A DNA stretch of 64,000 nucleotides from Nocardia exalbida NBRC 100660 (GTDB lineage Bacteria > Actinomycetota > Actinomycetes > Mycobacteriales > Mycobacteriaceae): NCBI RefSeq assembly GCF_000308575.1, contig NZ_BAFZ01000025.1:62001-126000 (forward strand), written 5' to 3'. The position numbers and the translations under genes are program-made. Of the stretch, positions 47,501-50,340 are shown piece by piece. The notes below the pieces were generated by a model. That model searched no databases, was not told the DNA's origin, and saw only the letters and a list, made by a program, of their open reading frames with translations. Each line of letters starts with the position of its first letter. The stretch's first letter is position 1.

Positions 47501-50177
47501 CCGCGGGCGGTGTGTTCCGGTTGTCATTGTCGGTGGCGTGGGCGGCCGCCGACCCGGAGGGGGCATGGCCGTCCTGGGCCTGCCCGCGAGCTCCTTCGAC
47601 CGGTTCGACGGCCGGAGGGCGCTCCGTGGCGGCATTCTTCGGGGCCGACACACGTGGCGGACGATTGCCTCCGGCAGCAGCGGGCGAACCACCGGCGGCG
47701 GGTGTGCCGGGCTGGACGCCTGCGGCCGGTCGCGCCGGGCCGCCCGACGGCTGCACGGCCTGCCGCTGCCCGGCCGCGTCCGCGAACCTGTCCCCGCCGG
47801 GGGAGCGCGGGCCGGAATCACCGCGTCTGGGAGCGGGTGACGGGTCGGTAGTGATCGTCATGCTCGGGGACATGTCGTGGTCCGATGACAGGCCGTCGGC
47901 CGAATCCTTGTGCGCCGCAGCCGGTACCAGCTCGGGCACGGCCGGTTCGGGATCGGTGGCGCCGTCAGGAACCCGCTGTGCCCCCGCACTCTCGGTCGCC
48001 GACACGGTCGGGCTCTGTTGCTGCGAAGCGTCGTGCGGGTCGGCCGTGACGGGGCGCGGACCGGCGTCCTCGTCCGCTGCGACACCTCGTTGCCGAACCG
48101 ATGACGACGGCCCGGCCGCCGGATCGGCGCCGCGGGCATCCGCGACGGCGCGGCCTCGCCCGGCCTGCCCCTCGCTCGCCGTGTCCCGGCCGCCGGGGTG
48201 CGGCCGGGCCGTGGCGGCGGCGTTGTCCGGCACCGCGGCGTGCTCCGGCGTGGAATGCGTTGCCGACGAGGTGTTTTCGGAGCCGACCCGGTTACCGTGA
48301 GCCTGCCCGGGCGCGGCATCGGCCGGCCGAGCGCTGCCTTCGCCGGTATCCGTGGGGTGTGGCCGCACCGAGTGGCCGGGCGCGGCATCGGCCGGTCGAG
48401 CGCTGCCTTCGCCGGTATCCGCGGGGTGCGGCCGCACCGAGTGGTCGGGCCCGGCCTCCGGGTGATCATGTTCGGTGATCTGCCGTGCTGTGCCCGCATT
48501 CTCGGCGGTGCTGTTATCCGAGTCGTGGGGTGCTGGACGCAGTTCCCCGTCGACAGGAGCCTCAGCGGCGCCGACGGCCTCGGAATCCGGTCGTGCGGCA
48601 GGACCGTTCCGTGGCCCGGGCGCCTCCGCCGATGTCGGATCCGTCCCGACGCTCGGCACGCCGACCGGGTTGACGGTGGACGCTATGGCGGCTGCGGGGT
48701 AGGTGACGGTCTTGACGGGATTGACGTTGTCGATCAGGGCGCCGGGCATGCCTGCGGGCGCTTCCCAGTCCATGCTGTTGTTCGGCACGGAGAAGGGCTG
48801 CTCCGGGCGCGGTTTGTACTCTTTCGGCGGCGACACGTCGGGGAGTTGATGGCCTCCGTCAGCCTTCGGCGTTGTCCCTGCGGGGGTTGCGGGGACCGGC
48901 TCCGCCGGTGTGGCAACGGCGCCGGAGGGTGGCTTGGCCGACTTGACCGGGTTGAGGTTGTCGGGCAACGCATTCGACAGATTCGCGGGCTGCCAATCGG
49001 CATTGTTCAAGGGGAGCGGGGGACGAGCCGCGTCGTCCACGGTGGCGCCGGTTCGGCGCAGCAGCGCCACAAGATTGTCGATCTGTTGTTGCTGATGGGT
49101 GGGCGAGGGGTTGTTCGGATCGAAGTCAGCGGTGACTATGCCATGCGAGCGCAGTGCGTCGACGAGCGAACCAGGCGACGGTTCGGCCGGGGTGACATCC
49201 GGTGCGGCAGCGGGGCCGGCAGTCGTCTCGGGAAGTGGTGCCCGGCCGCGCATCCCCTGGGCCGCGAAGGCCGCCGCGCCGATGAATCCGCTACCCATAC
49301 CGGGGATCAGGCCCTCGGTGAACGCCTTGCGGCTGAACGGCTGGTCCGACAGCACAAGCGAGACGGCGGTGCCGCCGACAGCGCCGACGGCTCCGGCTCC
49401 GGCGCCGACCATGGTGGTGCCGGCGAGCTGCAGGGCCACCCGTCCCGCGGTGCTGTTGGCGTTCGCGCCGATGGTGGCGACCTTCGGGCCTGCCCAGAGT
49501 CCGAACAGCATGCCGAAAAGGCCACCGACAGCGCCGGCGGCCGTTGCCACGCCGACCGATTTCCAATCCATCTGTTCGCGGTCACCCTTGGCAACCTGAA
49601 TCGCCTGGGCGCCGGCTTGGGTGCCGCCGCCCAGCGCTACACCGATCACGACTCCGTTGCGCAGCAGCACCATCGAGCCGCGTTCCGCGGCCAGTTCCGC
49701 ACCGCGTCCGGAAAGGAATGCCACGAATCTCATCCACGCGCGCTGCGCCGCGGTTCGGGTCGCCATCTGTGCTATGGCGGCCTGGATCGGACCACCCGCC
49801 GCGAACATCAGTGCGCACCGGGCCAGCTGGATGGCCAGGATCACGGCCATGCTGATGATGACCATCTTCTGCAGCTCGGTGGCGTTGGCGCTCTCGTAGA
49901 GCTGCCTGGCGAGGCTGTCGCAATCGGTGGCCTGCTGTCGGAAGCGTTCGGCCATGTGCCGGTGCTTCTCGGCGATCGCGGCGACGGTTTCGCCGTGTGA
50001 GCCCTCGGGCGGCCTTGCCTTGGCTTCGTGATATTCGGCCTGCGCACGACACCATTCGGCCTTATCCGACCAGGCATCGGCGGCGCGTCGTTCCGCGTCC
50101 TCGTCGCCCAGTGGGAAGTGCCCGGCGACACACATCACTACGGCCGGGGGGAGCCAGTCCGGCAAACGCAGCGTCAT
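22827..50177 (-). CDS. Giant 9116-residue modular T7SS-type effector / polymorphic toxin
   Basis: One uninterrupted frame of 9116 codons. In order: WXG100/CpnT-like N-terminus with Gly-rich hydrophobic region (1-315); Pro/Ala-rich linker (316-1020); coiled coil (1022-1147); SecA-like ATPase (1150-1825); helical repeats; HExxH peptidase 1 (HEMGH 2385-2389); six LuxR HTHs (2896-3349); LacI-like HTHs (3639-3776); two more LuxR HTHs; then DPVAIDL-bounded modules: LuxR arrays (4151-4716), two HATPases (5160-5450), coiled coil, PP2C (6061-6327), an unknown domain plus LuxR (6416-7073), peptidase 2 (HEFGH 7289-7293), sigma-4-like plus LuxR (8050-8330), unknown plus HATPase (8400-8826), and ADP-ribosyltransferase (8862-9116). 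The N-terminus and WXG100/YbaB neighbours point to ESX-type export. Function, processing and target are inference. The ribosome-binding site at the ATG is weak. Confidence 0.85.
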   Translation of the reverse strand: MTLRLPDWLPPAVVMCVAGHFPLGDEDAERRAADAWSDKAEWCRAQAEYHEAKARPPEGSHGETVAAIAEKHRHMAERFRQQATDCDSLARQLYESANATELQKMVIISMAVILAIQLARCALMFAAGGPIQAAIAQMATRTAAQRAWMRFVAFLSGRGAELAAERGSMVLLRNGVVIGVALGGGTQAGAQAIQVAKGDREQMDWKSVGVATAAGAVGGLFGMLFGLWAGPKVATIGANANSTAGRVALQLAGTTMVGAGAGAVGAVGGTAVSLVLSDQPFSRKAFTEGLIPGMGSGFIGAAAFAAQGMRGRAPLPETTAGPAAAPDVTPAEPSPGSLVDALRSHGIVTADFDPNNPSPTHQQQQIDNLVALLRRTGATVDDAARPPLPLNNADWQPANLSNALPDNLNPVKSAKPPSGAVATPAEPVPATPAGTTPKADGGHQLPDVSPPKEYKPRPEQPFSVPNNSMDWEAPAGMPGALIDNVNPVKTVTYPAAAIASTVNPVGVPSVGTDPTSAEAPGPRNGPAARPDSEAVGAAEAPVDGELRPAPHDSDNSTAENAGTARQITEHDHPEAGPDHSVRPHPADTGEGSARPADAAPGHSVRPHPTDTGEGSARPADAAPGQAHGNRVGSENTSSATHSTPEHAAVPDNAAATARPHPGGRDTASEGQAGRGRAVADARGADPAAGPSSSVRQRGVAADEDAGPRPVTADPHDASQQQSPTVSATESAGAQRVPDGATDPEPAVPELVPAAAHKDSADGLSSDHDMSPSMTITTDPSPAPRRGDSGPRSPGGDRFADAAGQRQAVQPSGGPARPAAGVQPGTPAAGGSPAAAGGNRPPRVSAPKNAATERPPAVEPVEGARGQAQDGHAPSGSAAAHATDNDNRNTPPAAAEPDSEHGRTADGATGDETARATHPEEANTPEHARAADDSANGQHAKGNPDVVDEAGPSQPKPGESDTSGDDALGGRAGDDGASEQQAKTKTDNPDDADTPPPESEHTRAQNDSDGPLAVRDEDPAADGHARARAEVEQRIAAERQQNELVREHHRQRVEAAAERERAAHAELRRQEKAVRVAEEHERATRVGFGDKMRDLVGRGTAEDRVAVEAARAAQEQLRQARATLAECRDAYEAAVAQHDAAAQARARDLVEISDNAGVSLMNDYEAGVLTDRDAVFEVVAQERVRTALDAGRAIGELREPGSTADGTSPFANASPESLADTMVRGSREERVAAMTEWIRRGDDRHRLVRETQAAAFLLLEHGPVDMKTGEGKTIVMVMKKVSDAIDHGTAHAWTSSDLLAGELAGELHAFVARPESDTGIDVVRMDQDGPLPDPVPGRSRIVVGTKEDYLFRALKVADSMINELAAGGMSHQEVTALRDFLNTKPSIDLIKERLDTAASDHGLDLRYDPFPAGKLTVDEFDTIFDGNSECVLSPGAAEEATPEVVAELQGIWDRLTTAEREHGLTAADFKRPENTRGMWAAETTPAAVAKLEKVAGGPVTGSELKLYADAANARWGLEKGTHYITRADEGEGAKIGILAHETNDKAMWDRTKSTEVRWQDVGQFVDLKEGLPVRANQEHSLRMSDQQLIGSKLLFEPSGLSGTMKGVEGITYDLYGVGPVPELPTFYTSQRVVEPPKFYENTHSKLTQLARDIVRDAHVVDGEQTGRAQWVVCMDNGEIRGDPDAGRIGLIDLLRTAAKDEHGADFELKFEVVDADFYAEHGGSNADAEALVRQKIEEFGDKGTIYITNKDGGRGADPTPSQEVIDLGGVDVKVSGGPSYSERVNDQVDGRGARGGSGDDREHGGTPGSAVHYVSPEDFLGRVTDHGVTQQIVQYTEAVKAHRAAQEQHEALNTEATRIELNRTETALRNAESDLWKHAVPAMKDAVEQHQLASKYASANQANAPPTDAHGTAPQQPQQPPPRSAGTTAPHATAHTPAATHNGTPAPTVAGLAAEAASNLASGNPPVAPGLRDEHGDSTLRHLLRVLDAPGGQAAAPLLPIAQAVRDAAFDQVESQGIPIGADVADHVRETARNLLHTSLNQLDPAQRQLVTDAGTVLQQGHRLEDAHTAAVAQLVAQVPTAQPVMAAAAGTTVPFDQLPPGDRTDTLQRAQQGDRSAAQALDRHFGPATAQAMCAVLSGDSEHGTPPTRIQLLAHAVARATLGAADAGGWQVPPGIDIGDWLLSEARNTWLDSLNHLNPAVRRLVNEALDPRSRSDDLTDAQVTLFGWVAQEIAVRAADSTARQREPSAVNRDRADSARTAEADRKTKQAIARKLFEKFDIEVLGLDKPEISVDTALSIRNAIVDGFAAGQEIKLDVVLVAAMAGNTGACIWTPEGIEKDAPTFMVLNENLFGDPERFRNTMRKEVQAGRLMAPTGDPAYDAVSHEMGHLQDRAARKGLYDEKPIAHLRDGAVQGKDYEDSKEARAFGFLYTHFAEFKKAGMLAPDLDFDDWLGQLDSYSRVKQTRRDGDRLFAAFDIWLNEFKSRAAFDEWLRQSGLSRRDDGGAASARRRTHQGPWDAETEDTGWVDLKSVYDAWLDQLDSDTRSRIVAGEEYNRIRAGEEAQGPEMGTYEPKMGDLAVFNPAEALAEANNAFGRTAPAERTHPAYVLQALLRDIPYFQVLQEAEQRNALVQADYRGPVPAASEFGTSIASNGPSASLAARWRAMSPTARADYAEQQIAYLNPDTGFVLDELDRLQAEHRATVTSTPDGTAQKPEPRPDDRWALPPEFWQQHSRSHARAAVPAPIHLGDPDNVQPDPTQPVPDLPRSAQTSGRAAFDSFRGQILAIYVAGPSIERSDAVARALADADPEDLRRALREAGLDPNQQRVLRQFWPGQSDRTAAAVLPDPGEDMDPLLWAAIRRFASAVARVRTSGESPERVVTQPDQTESDAPIPDRGGLTPRELEVLRLSARGLLYPEIGPLMGISHKTVQSYARRACAKLRCPSLIPAVLAADREGWLDEPSGPHIDVEFSPDEVAILQLAANGLDNREIATELATTRYRVRTFMAALPGRLGVEGRLPGLLAAQRQGAFQPGDPHSAATRKHVDLSPREREVLDLVAAGLTDQAIGDQLGVTATTARGYRVHIQAKLGTSDHEELAARARSLQSPRAEARTVELSEVEALLLHLVTEGAPPDALATALGMPESRLDPLLVQLADKLGARGRIRVSARRREPSSQRERLEALAESLPGTSHDPAAVSWTTVRAFRSRIATRPSELTGREPEVLRLAAQGLSLNAIARTLGGSHATVINELDSIAVKLGTPDRAVLLMAAQRAWSADHPESIPEPTADVGLTPQETRVLRLVAQRFTNPAIAAELSISVPLMKYIRRGLRAKLGIDDTAGLVAWALHSGLAVDDPADAPDPELQASVTDALRRATATDTGDDRDESTPGSHEASPIPADTDGSGEAQSAKPAEAASDPAQIALAEHLGLPPGAVTRGAVRQALALVAEQTQAMPAAVTVDAQALSRWIRFQLELHADQEAATHEGALAELERRDGEESGLRDAADPEADPLDQNGFDNRRRALDQELRALLGSQDLSPPQPMTTGEVLAELYWITSLTDSPELEHLVAASEAFLCATLEPPAAVPLDTVQIHTLRNQLAQQVGVADDELTRTHAEVLAADENVAPQTRRLAERYLSLRRIEAAQKATRADIARLAGVGESYVSSVFNGRFGAKKPWHGETTQRVLAAAHRLGVPPDRADIAALTDPNFVTRRVRPARWVGDEFVPARIKPQPSRETLAEAAGTAKATVRDVVKGSGTPDDMRLVRGAADEIGFWYHPDGPMGTVDAITLSEGEFHVLRLIADGIAEDSLAALLGMTPDQSNRLLVRLAERVGLEGPVRMPTDARSSGLPDGAVPSSPKQTGLSPQQVRTLRLVAADMPYTPITGTVPADTVQAFRSALAERHPTALTGREREVLALLAEGLTSGQIATRLGLSRNTVNGYIARAEIKLHTDGLRRTVRAAQQAERSQAASEQQPTSDREATSGTRIDPVAIDLGDSDEPDTAVQRARQGDTTAFNELRERYGRASLREVLARFGVPASPVGRDLRPLLQVAQELNRMAFRIAEAHRWRADAGTDPSEWLHSIVRGLVDGWFELNATQRKHVTEAVDAMRRGAAINLVQRGALNRLVDAGEQVITDAETHATDTSQQTDSGLTNRQFTVLELMAAGMTSPEIAEELGLSPGTVSIYATQVRQKLGARTRAEAVYIALSTGILPGGPRADGETRGREDLPLTSREIHVLGRIANGDTSDDVAQDLEISPRSVDRLVSRVGRKLGARNRPEIVAAAVRTGDLPLADPADAVPGTGRIWLADYETNVVTRIANGETSKDIAQALGMSSLTVDEYLMRVCRKLRVHNRAAMIAVAIRTGLLPGTTRTAVEVPESTAADIDLLARIANGDTNADIAEDLQISPSAVDKALARIREKLGTRNRPQTVAVAIRAGILPGADTVEAAPAPPANPAELREQYGLDTFGHVLSLLGVSARGGRRSERLARAVQLALEINDDVFRLSDSRSDGDVARRLREVARELLEQRWFRPLRAKMLAVLRSDGITESDPRYSRLAELTVTELRDYLDQIGVTTRWVFLELADGLHHGRDIGSLSRQEKNSVLRIAKITRAEEVSPPLLDASPHTVSGASRTGEEEPEPATATDHTTSDTTHPGMTEHEIAVLALVAKGRSHRDIATMLALSDRQVGAAVRSIAVKLETPHWAEMLEVARRRGIDVYADSPATPGRDRPRDDAAARFNAYRSALAHALAARTGELGSAAVLAEATAEQIAQASRQLSSAEREILAELRSRQPIPRDSAVRPAVAAARRLTSILVVEQHTLDIQLAQVLAEATPDQLEEALGTLTDRQRKIIRAVFTRRLSVETMVSGLGYRDEATAKSFVMNTVRQLGEHLAGIPVSAPLSDAHSGGAMPFGSERHMAGRSAVAQAPPGETAFERGRREAEEERRAAASGISEAEIDLLNQLLSRLDLLAPTTDSASGPDPVAIDLGDSDALDPESVESRAGRHGVTESSTQRSSRDSASGIDEEATAATHTPADVTAALRNSLPGAVKQVLDQIDVELRSMTDTERRDAADRADLTRLPGWVVDRLAHEAKAQELARGTTTPEQRAEWQDRAARFDHELAHILGLPEPGTGWTDRISSDPLHHLRALARRPDAPAELRHLVDTATRRLNLEDVAAAVEPLHRALADWPIAEHTDRAAAIAWELASQARADGGGTPEISAAIHGQPGQRWIEIHVSDDGRTLPARESGDRPGWRAVDLLDTHTETWGWVLPRNSGKQIWFKLFETADTSDPSQPPHELILDLPIPQDYLQQGPGLARRAVRQRLRQAGHPDPYDLTVLVSDLVQNVYRYADQGDARVRIRLDGDTIRIGITDTSRGLPARQEATTQGTVSAAAFTDDQAAEWAETGIVADTHGFFLGMLEAMASAWGVTLERAGGKTIWFEVPMPPPTAPDTTTDQPPITPASDPDTPASIGIDRSAGDRTGLGQDPSTISSDPDPTHPNDGTRNRSTSPTDTDGQRPPTPGNRIDPVALALEPDEPETPESTASTHRAPTDPNEHAPAPLPTTRELVTDQGKLKILRQEVDALRRQLLELSNGRADLSSAAAVDRLLGALLQLEREDKLNPRQARALPLVEEYREKSGLLDDAERVRGEYREHKANAARRTDQPEDARPTTSRGPDPVAIDLDPDENAPADRQDNAESDDTEQLRTLRAAVAARLAGTAETSNDPVLNRAPALIDELVAARSRPDAQVPADRLRLLEQFAHQMSAWLAGADEAAEANAAYEQGLREGTPAVLGARQDAAEIRLGSALAAVAEVWAQTRPGTDTPIMTRPADHLRPGETERLRDVAETIFVEMVAAGAAVDAVSTTDRQQLDEATQRYNALRDMSQWLEELLTFAEQWDTTRIGRERLSFLLDHFRATSELLAATVIRDTAASALAGATDRERRRAQAAENYGMADRAVRNIAEMLGEPRHRVTATPPAAQPGAPVVWPGADGQPDFIAQTQPSQHHLTEPGLVESASPDRTPEDRAAQPGSKHARGHHVDEPRGSEETAPRRYVEQNLTVEDLGSVAAASDRGLHAHNEDAFALIRVSVGGEEATALIVNDGLSRPKGGHRASAAARAAAHDFVVAALRRADRDGRIDPVAVVEGAVAAAQEAVLALPPESPADNPPATTIVVALMESGRLTVDWVGDSRAYWIPLDGSPPIQLTRDDSKVQDVLDVFEDTTREEAEHSPIGGPGLTHNLGRSLDGLKPREKTRDIRGNGVVLALTDGVWEPISPDDPEPVAAIVLRSLAEAPGDLGAVTRALVRAGIEAGTADDVTAAAGFLSAANIDTPADTATDHDGPATPADGGADPVAIDLDPEEPDTPADQSAQGTATPGATPWARPAQSETPRGTSALDMSVSRPGSLLHRVQEAELARYLYGRPEVKTAAVAVLDRLETVIKGLFQDVLEDLPPTERDERIRAVFDASARPRWGGMVLPSVPMDELKRDGNLRELLSAMLNAMIRNAELGEAGAGLTLDQGIARYMNQTREWRRSKARELGLDFDALEAVRAAVLGDKQPGEPVTWKDLNPVEYVRRHDDVADRAYAEYERRNAAFPARNSDTPHLIPTSRDAAALGMPLSLREFAALPERRVLRIGKLDLGGSMAIPRLDDGRVDTARLEAQLREHDDSVAHVAPRYLLDPRGHRIVDSEGCRIASISVYHDEGTVGPEEAFALDHNERVIQLPWRPGYVYVDPDTSNDDIRRLAERQISSNAGISGTATRMLARFDWLRPPGVSRHDFIAALIAFMLPHQHTVYEIVRGFEMAGERMGDDAESMYRTIIEQFGPGRLSDRPPHAERSDTERQPARTPWQPSESPSTARPDPAASDPRTDGWTPWKDRASLAEAARNAGSTWKEVVPQALSGPQARPTTARTNSFDEWIQELRDLGIDTEQITSDLTEIWDHLRLDPKAHATISLRYAPPDMPERELVSAIAHEVRGLIETSALGHIVEQGVPHNVRVAYQNVAGTLELARIGSTRQEFRVLTRLVQGKTYKETAAELEITPWAVQRHATSIYAKFGIGGRNELEAAIRARHAGSTAAAAPSNPAAPTETADQTPQNDKSARRPGGIDPVAIDLDDPDEPAEGLAPAHRARPDFPHRKHPVKLPGRPEDVGGDAVSRLSPAEVGIWLRDELRRLTNNPDVEVHEFDRPDLDPETIREIARALVDMATQHPQVDIGIIDIGRLSPKTGAAAMSKTDPVTGLVTTEYMTFNVDLATSPDKLHRWIQDRIASGKAHPSMARRPAYAIVVHEFGHMLDYAGRTDARYRAEDMLFDHYKANRLGENTYAAFTAWLRRYLTVYSFDKNRYFNPTEALAEAFVDVVLNGRDRVSEPVGLLYDLLVDSVAAPRTTADSGEVDHSPAPEPEQEVTQVIGQMRDLESALGQLADGAGMIDLPVLLRIRAELDALVDDRLAARPDTARRHDQTIATLRDLTSRSDLAESDIRTLAEIVPMKRSRMSGLLPGANDRYVQALLSAARSLLADLDADRPPRVIVDMAISEFFHGLRAAVDDVTRKLYSGSGSAWTVQRLLDNSRSMLSAAEAARQAITDAWRRIPEDRLLPLLSELARGRLSRDDVIDAVIARFPAPPGVSGGAREALRRAENAVLRSYTEAAVRGYVFGEQDARTITAFEEATARVRAAVGLSATDRDLSAEVRDAVAIRPDSPNTAHPSTHTGTTPGNSADPVAIDLGDSEHEPEPLIDNAGPEPHRSETDTPGDPEQQPGADGSATPGRSSDIPTKHFRMQLEQLVAQGRTEQAVVMLRERFARNVFPWIQANLRTPRVAREVFDEACAHAVAQFGRIGQRDVEEWVVLNARNLMAQHREIAEMWHRIGDFVARGARLRASDPLATVLAAADTVRVRQHMRALTSTQQQALRRFASRRSGRDAQFEMPGDPAAESLVLWHAVCELATAVADEGGVQASLPDEPRPQRAKSSSTPGPTPAPRAEPGNASPISDSRAERTDTAAPPDIPAEPTAAELVVALARNANARLLPPIVREALNTDRLALQGCIEQLAPSQRRILQLRFGLEMSPDRTADLLDRSPGAVRTAQHATFARLARLLQEHAGNQASAVVEEAREQDPDAFHRCLAALGEKQRAVVRDRLVLGHAGPELAEAHGRDHRSIFYRGIQRLSALLLGDAQARPGAEADRELVEQTTQEALILALPGLTNDTHRQTLILRFVRSLPRAEAAEAAGVGGHAFEMREFRAIRAVAGLLRTTTDVPATTEPPPRSAVLSDRETEILRMLSADMYSTEIAAALAITPAAVRTHAQHIYRKLRVGNRAQLAQAARSAGIDLRFPNEQPEAAESDDRPATRSTASEATPPSSGNHIDPVAIYLDDGDESELRTASSSGTSRSTYDTMPLPEIPLEPADDIELVWPEVDSRGWFMVPGTAPDKQPYHTSDPEIGDPFILLASGRFVTADASHEDLLSALLARGVSLDEISGFGWWRVGGRVKGLDAFSQGFEEWNGDPMNPAQVLDALENSGADLGVCEFDAQFGSEHQGLMWRDAAAEMPVGQILSYEGDAYKLLSGYSSADDGAGNRVVFWTDLVAWDATAEGQSFTIRVNAARSEPAEFTITVRPDGGSVTAHYTAVRFGQDRARAAAASSVVHDKFTSWLTESGASWAMGSETAPTEDISVAATRPATVAESAQRSERIIRAEPEGRYSPNAASEAASWLAGQLDGWPTERVNLACAELTAMVTDAAEHRRGRIHLVVQTTDDRLRVTLLDTHAASMPRNARGGIPTRSGLAVLPGRAVAADDPTPIRSGVELFKRHEHGWHQAVWFELRKPHPDRSAPTNNPPVGNRTDPVAIDLLPEPQPDGPAGDGHRADADALQARLEWFRRNAAEGDVALTRIRNGMGRVHLAHDPTGNRADEIIDAFREYTKFAGPNMPLRAMGRNLTPQQRIELARREVTREEVLAAGVGLGWPEARFREEAGIIAAQINRMDWAFRNALPSTGPVTMIRKLDDLVRVFGRTDNLLGHRSINSGYTSLSLGDDVFADHDVEVIVYADTGSALIAVESVSAMDTAGEGEYREREIIAPRGSTLVLLTEPTAVDGKIRLEAELVTGLHEDAASPDPTR
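23700..24065 (-). other. Giant protein: third anti-sigma-type HATPase domain
   Basis: Residues about 8705-8826. ASWLAGQLDGWPTERVNLACAELTAMVTDAAEH gives the helix bearing an N-box-like segment (here TAMVTDA rather than ELVTNA), followed by strands RIHLVVQTTDDRLRVTLLDTHA and the final VWFELRKP. This is the RsbW/HATPase_c_2 pattern, possibly degenerate in ATP-binding residues. Confidence 0.6.
25190..26030 (-). other. Giant protein: sigma-region-4-like and LuxR HTH module
   Basis: Residues about 8050-8330. LAPSQRRILQLRFGLEMSPD followed by RTADLLDRSPGAVRTAQHA is a clear sigma-70 region 4 HTH; a second, weaker one contains TLILRFVRSLPRAEAAEAAG. A LuxR-type HTH (SDRETEILRMLSADMYSTEI, then AAALAITPAAVRTHAQHIYRKL) ends the module. 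It is bounded by DPVAIDL copies at 26997 and 25059. Confidence 0.7.
28030..28690 (-). other. Giant protein: metallopeptidase-like domain 2
   Basis: Residues about 7163-7383. VVHEFGHMLDYAG has the zinc-binding HExxH (7289-7293), and about 60 residues later NPTEALAEAFVDV provides a Glu-rich helix suited to the third ligand, the gluzincin-like order. The preceding part shares ordering and phrases with peptidase domain 1 and with the WXG100 protein at 50931-52604. Confidence 0.72.
29700..30930 (-). other. Giant protein: unassigned conserved-looking domain
   Basis: Residues about 6416-6826. A helical N-terminal half is followed by a mixed alpha/beta half with YHDEGTVGPEEAFALDHNE, GYVYVDPDTSNDD, ISGTATRMLARFDWL and ALIAFMLPHQHTVYEIVRGFE. 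The order is that of a folded enzyme-like or toxin-like domain, but I cannot name the family. It lies directly before a LuxR HTH (28960-29155). Confidence 0.45.
31200..31995 (-). other. Giant protein: PP2C-type serine/threonine phosphatase domain
   Basis: Residues about 6061-6327. Metal-binding aspartates occupy the family positions: Asp6083 in HNEDAFAL, Asp6104 in VNDGLSRPKGG, Asp6191 in WVGDSRAYW and Asp6270 in ALTDGVWE, with TADDVTAA near the end. The set appears complete, so activity is likely. PP2C enzymes of this type commonly act on anti-anti-sigma proteins or kinases. Confidence 0.82.
33830..34700 (-). other. Giant protein: tandem anti-sigma-type HATPase domains
   Basis: Residues about 5160-5450. 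The second is clear: LTVLVSDLVQNVYRYADQGD (N-box-like), then VRIRLDGDTIRIGITDTSRG (G1-like) and a final KTIWFEVPMP. The first (IAWELASQARADGG, EIHVSDDGRTLP, KQIWFKLF) is more diverged. Both match RsbW/SpoIIAB-like HATPase_c_2 folds used in partner switching. Confidence 0.72.
36030..37725 (-). other. Giant protein: LuxR HTH array 2
   Basis: Four LuxR-type HTHs in close succession at residues about 4151-4213, 4228-4289, 4304-4366 and 4376-4437, with RIANGDTSDDVAQDL, RIANGETSKDIAQAL and RIANGDTNADIAEDL showing their mutual similarity, and a fifth at about 4655-4716 (GMTEHEIAVLALVAKGRSHR). The repeated phrase implies recent duplication. All keep the helix-turn-helix and a C-terminal KL(G) dimer helix. 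Confidence 0.8.
38290..41490 (-). other. Giant protein: LuxR HTH array 1 with LacI-like HTHs
   Basis: Six LuxR-type HTHs at residues about 2896-3349, each beginning with an LTPRELEVLRL-like motif, then a long helical stretch, two LacI/Cro-like HTHs (TRADIARLAGVGESYVSSVF at about 3645 and SRETLAEAAGTAKATVRDVV at about 3733), and two further LuxR HTHs (3787-3842 and 3904-3962). No receiver, ligand or ATPase domain accompanies them, unlike ordinary LuxR regulators. Confidence 0.78.
42400..43390 (-). other. Giant protein: metallopeptidase-like domain 1
   Basis: Residues about 2262-2592. VSHEMGHLQDRAA contains HExxH (2385-2389). Upstream KLFEKFDIEVLGLDKPEI and downstream NPAEALAEANNAFG frame it in the same order as domain 2 at 28030-28690 and the degenerate copy in the WXG100 protein. 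Probably a zinc peptidase; an autoprocessing role is a reasonable guess. Confidence 0.72.
43480..44300 (-). other. Giant protein: duplicated helical module
   Basis: Two similar all-helical units at residues about 1960-2090 and 2105-2230. Shared landmarks are a GD-x-[SAT] start, a [LV]LxxAxAVxxA helix and an xxLNxLNPAxRxLVxEA helix (SLNQLDPAQRQLVTDA and SLNHLNPAVRRLVNEA). Related units recur at about 4000-4130 and 4450-4560. The opening QGDTTAFNELRERYG of the third unit recalls the start of ECF sigma region 2; function unknown. Confidence 0.5.
44700..46730 (-). other. Giant protein: SecA-like ATPase domain
   Basis: Residues about 1150-1825. Walker A TGEGKT (1267-1272) lies in DMKTGEGKTIVMV, where SecA has EMKTGEGKT. 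The Walker B region is LTVDEFDTIFDGNS (DEFD 1417-1420) in place of DEVDSILID. Then follow LKEGLPVRANQ, LSGTMKGVE (SecA LSGMTGTA), ITNKDGGRGADP (ATNMAGRGTDI), LGGVDVKVS, ERVNDQVDGRGARGG (RRIDNQLRGRAGRQG) and SPEDFL. Both nucleotide-binding folds are therefore present in SecA order; the C-terminal SecB/zinc tail is absent. Confidence 0.82.
48308..48445 (-). repeat. 69-bp tandem repeat in the Pro/Ala-rich linker
   Basis: Two near-identical 69-base units in direct tandem (starting at about 48308 and 48377) encode two copies of a 23-residue unit reading DAAPGHSVRPHPTDTGEGSA then RPA. A partial third match lies just upstream in the protein. Base differences are mostly silent. It marks slippage or unequal exchange in the linker. 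Confidence 0.8.
49232..50177 (-). other. Giant protein: WXG100/CpnT-like N-terminal region
   Basis: Residues 1-315. LPDWLPPAVVMCVAGHFPLGDEDAERRAADAW is the start typical of WXG100-like CpnT/EccC-substrate N-termini (a DED motif and a Trp after the first helix). A helical hairpin (35-100) follows, then Ala/Gly-rich hydrophobic helices (104-130, 165-290). This region directs ESX secretion and membrane insertion in CpnT-type proteins; here the role is inferred. Confidence 0.72.
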
Positions 50178-50340
50178 GTGCGCTCGCGTTCATCGATGCG
50201 TATCCGGCAAGCGGCTCCGTGAACGCTACCGCTGCCGACATCGCACGGCCGCGTCCGAATCCCAGGCCCTTCCGCCGGCGGGGAATTCCTCTCCGGTTGT
50301 CGGCAGGTACGCAGCATCGTCTGCACTACGCGGCCAGGTG

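Noticed and set aside
48308..48445. CRISPR-like repeats
   Set aside because: Only two adjacent copies with no unique spacers, and they are in frame within a coding linker.
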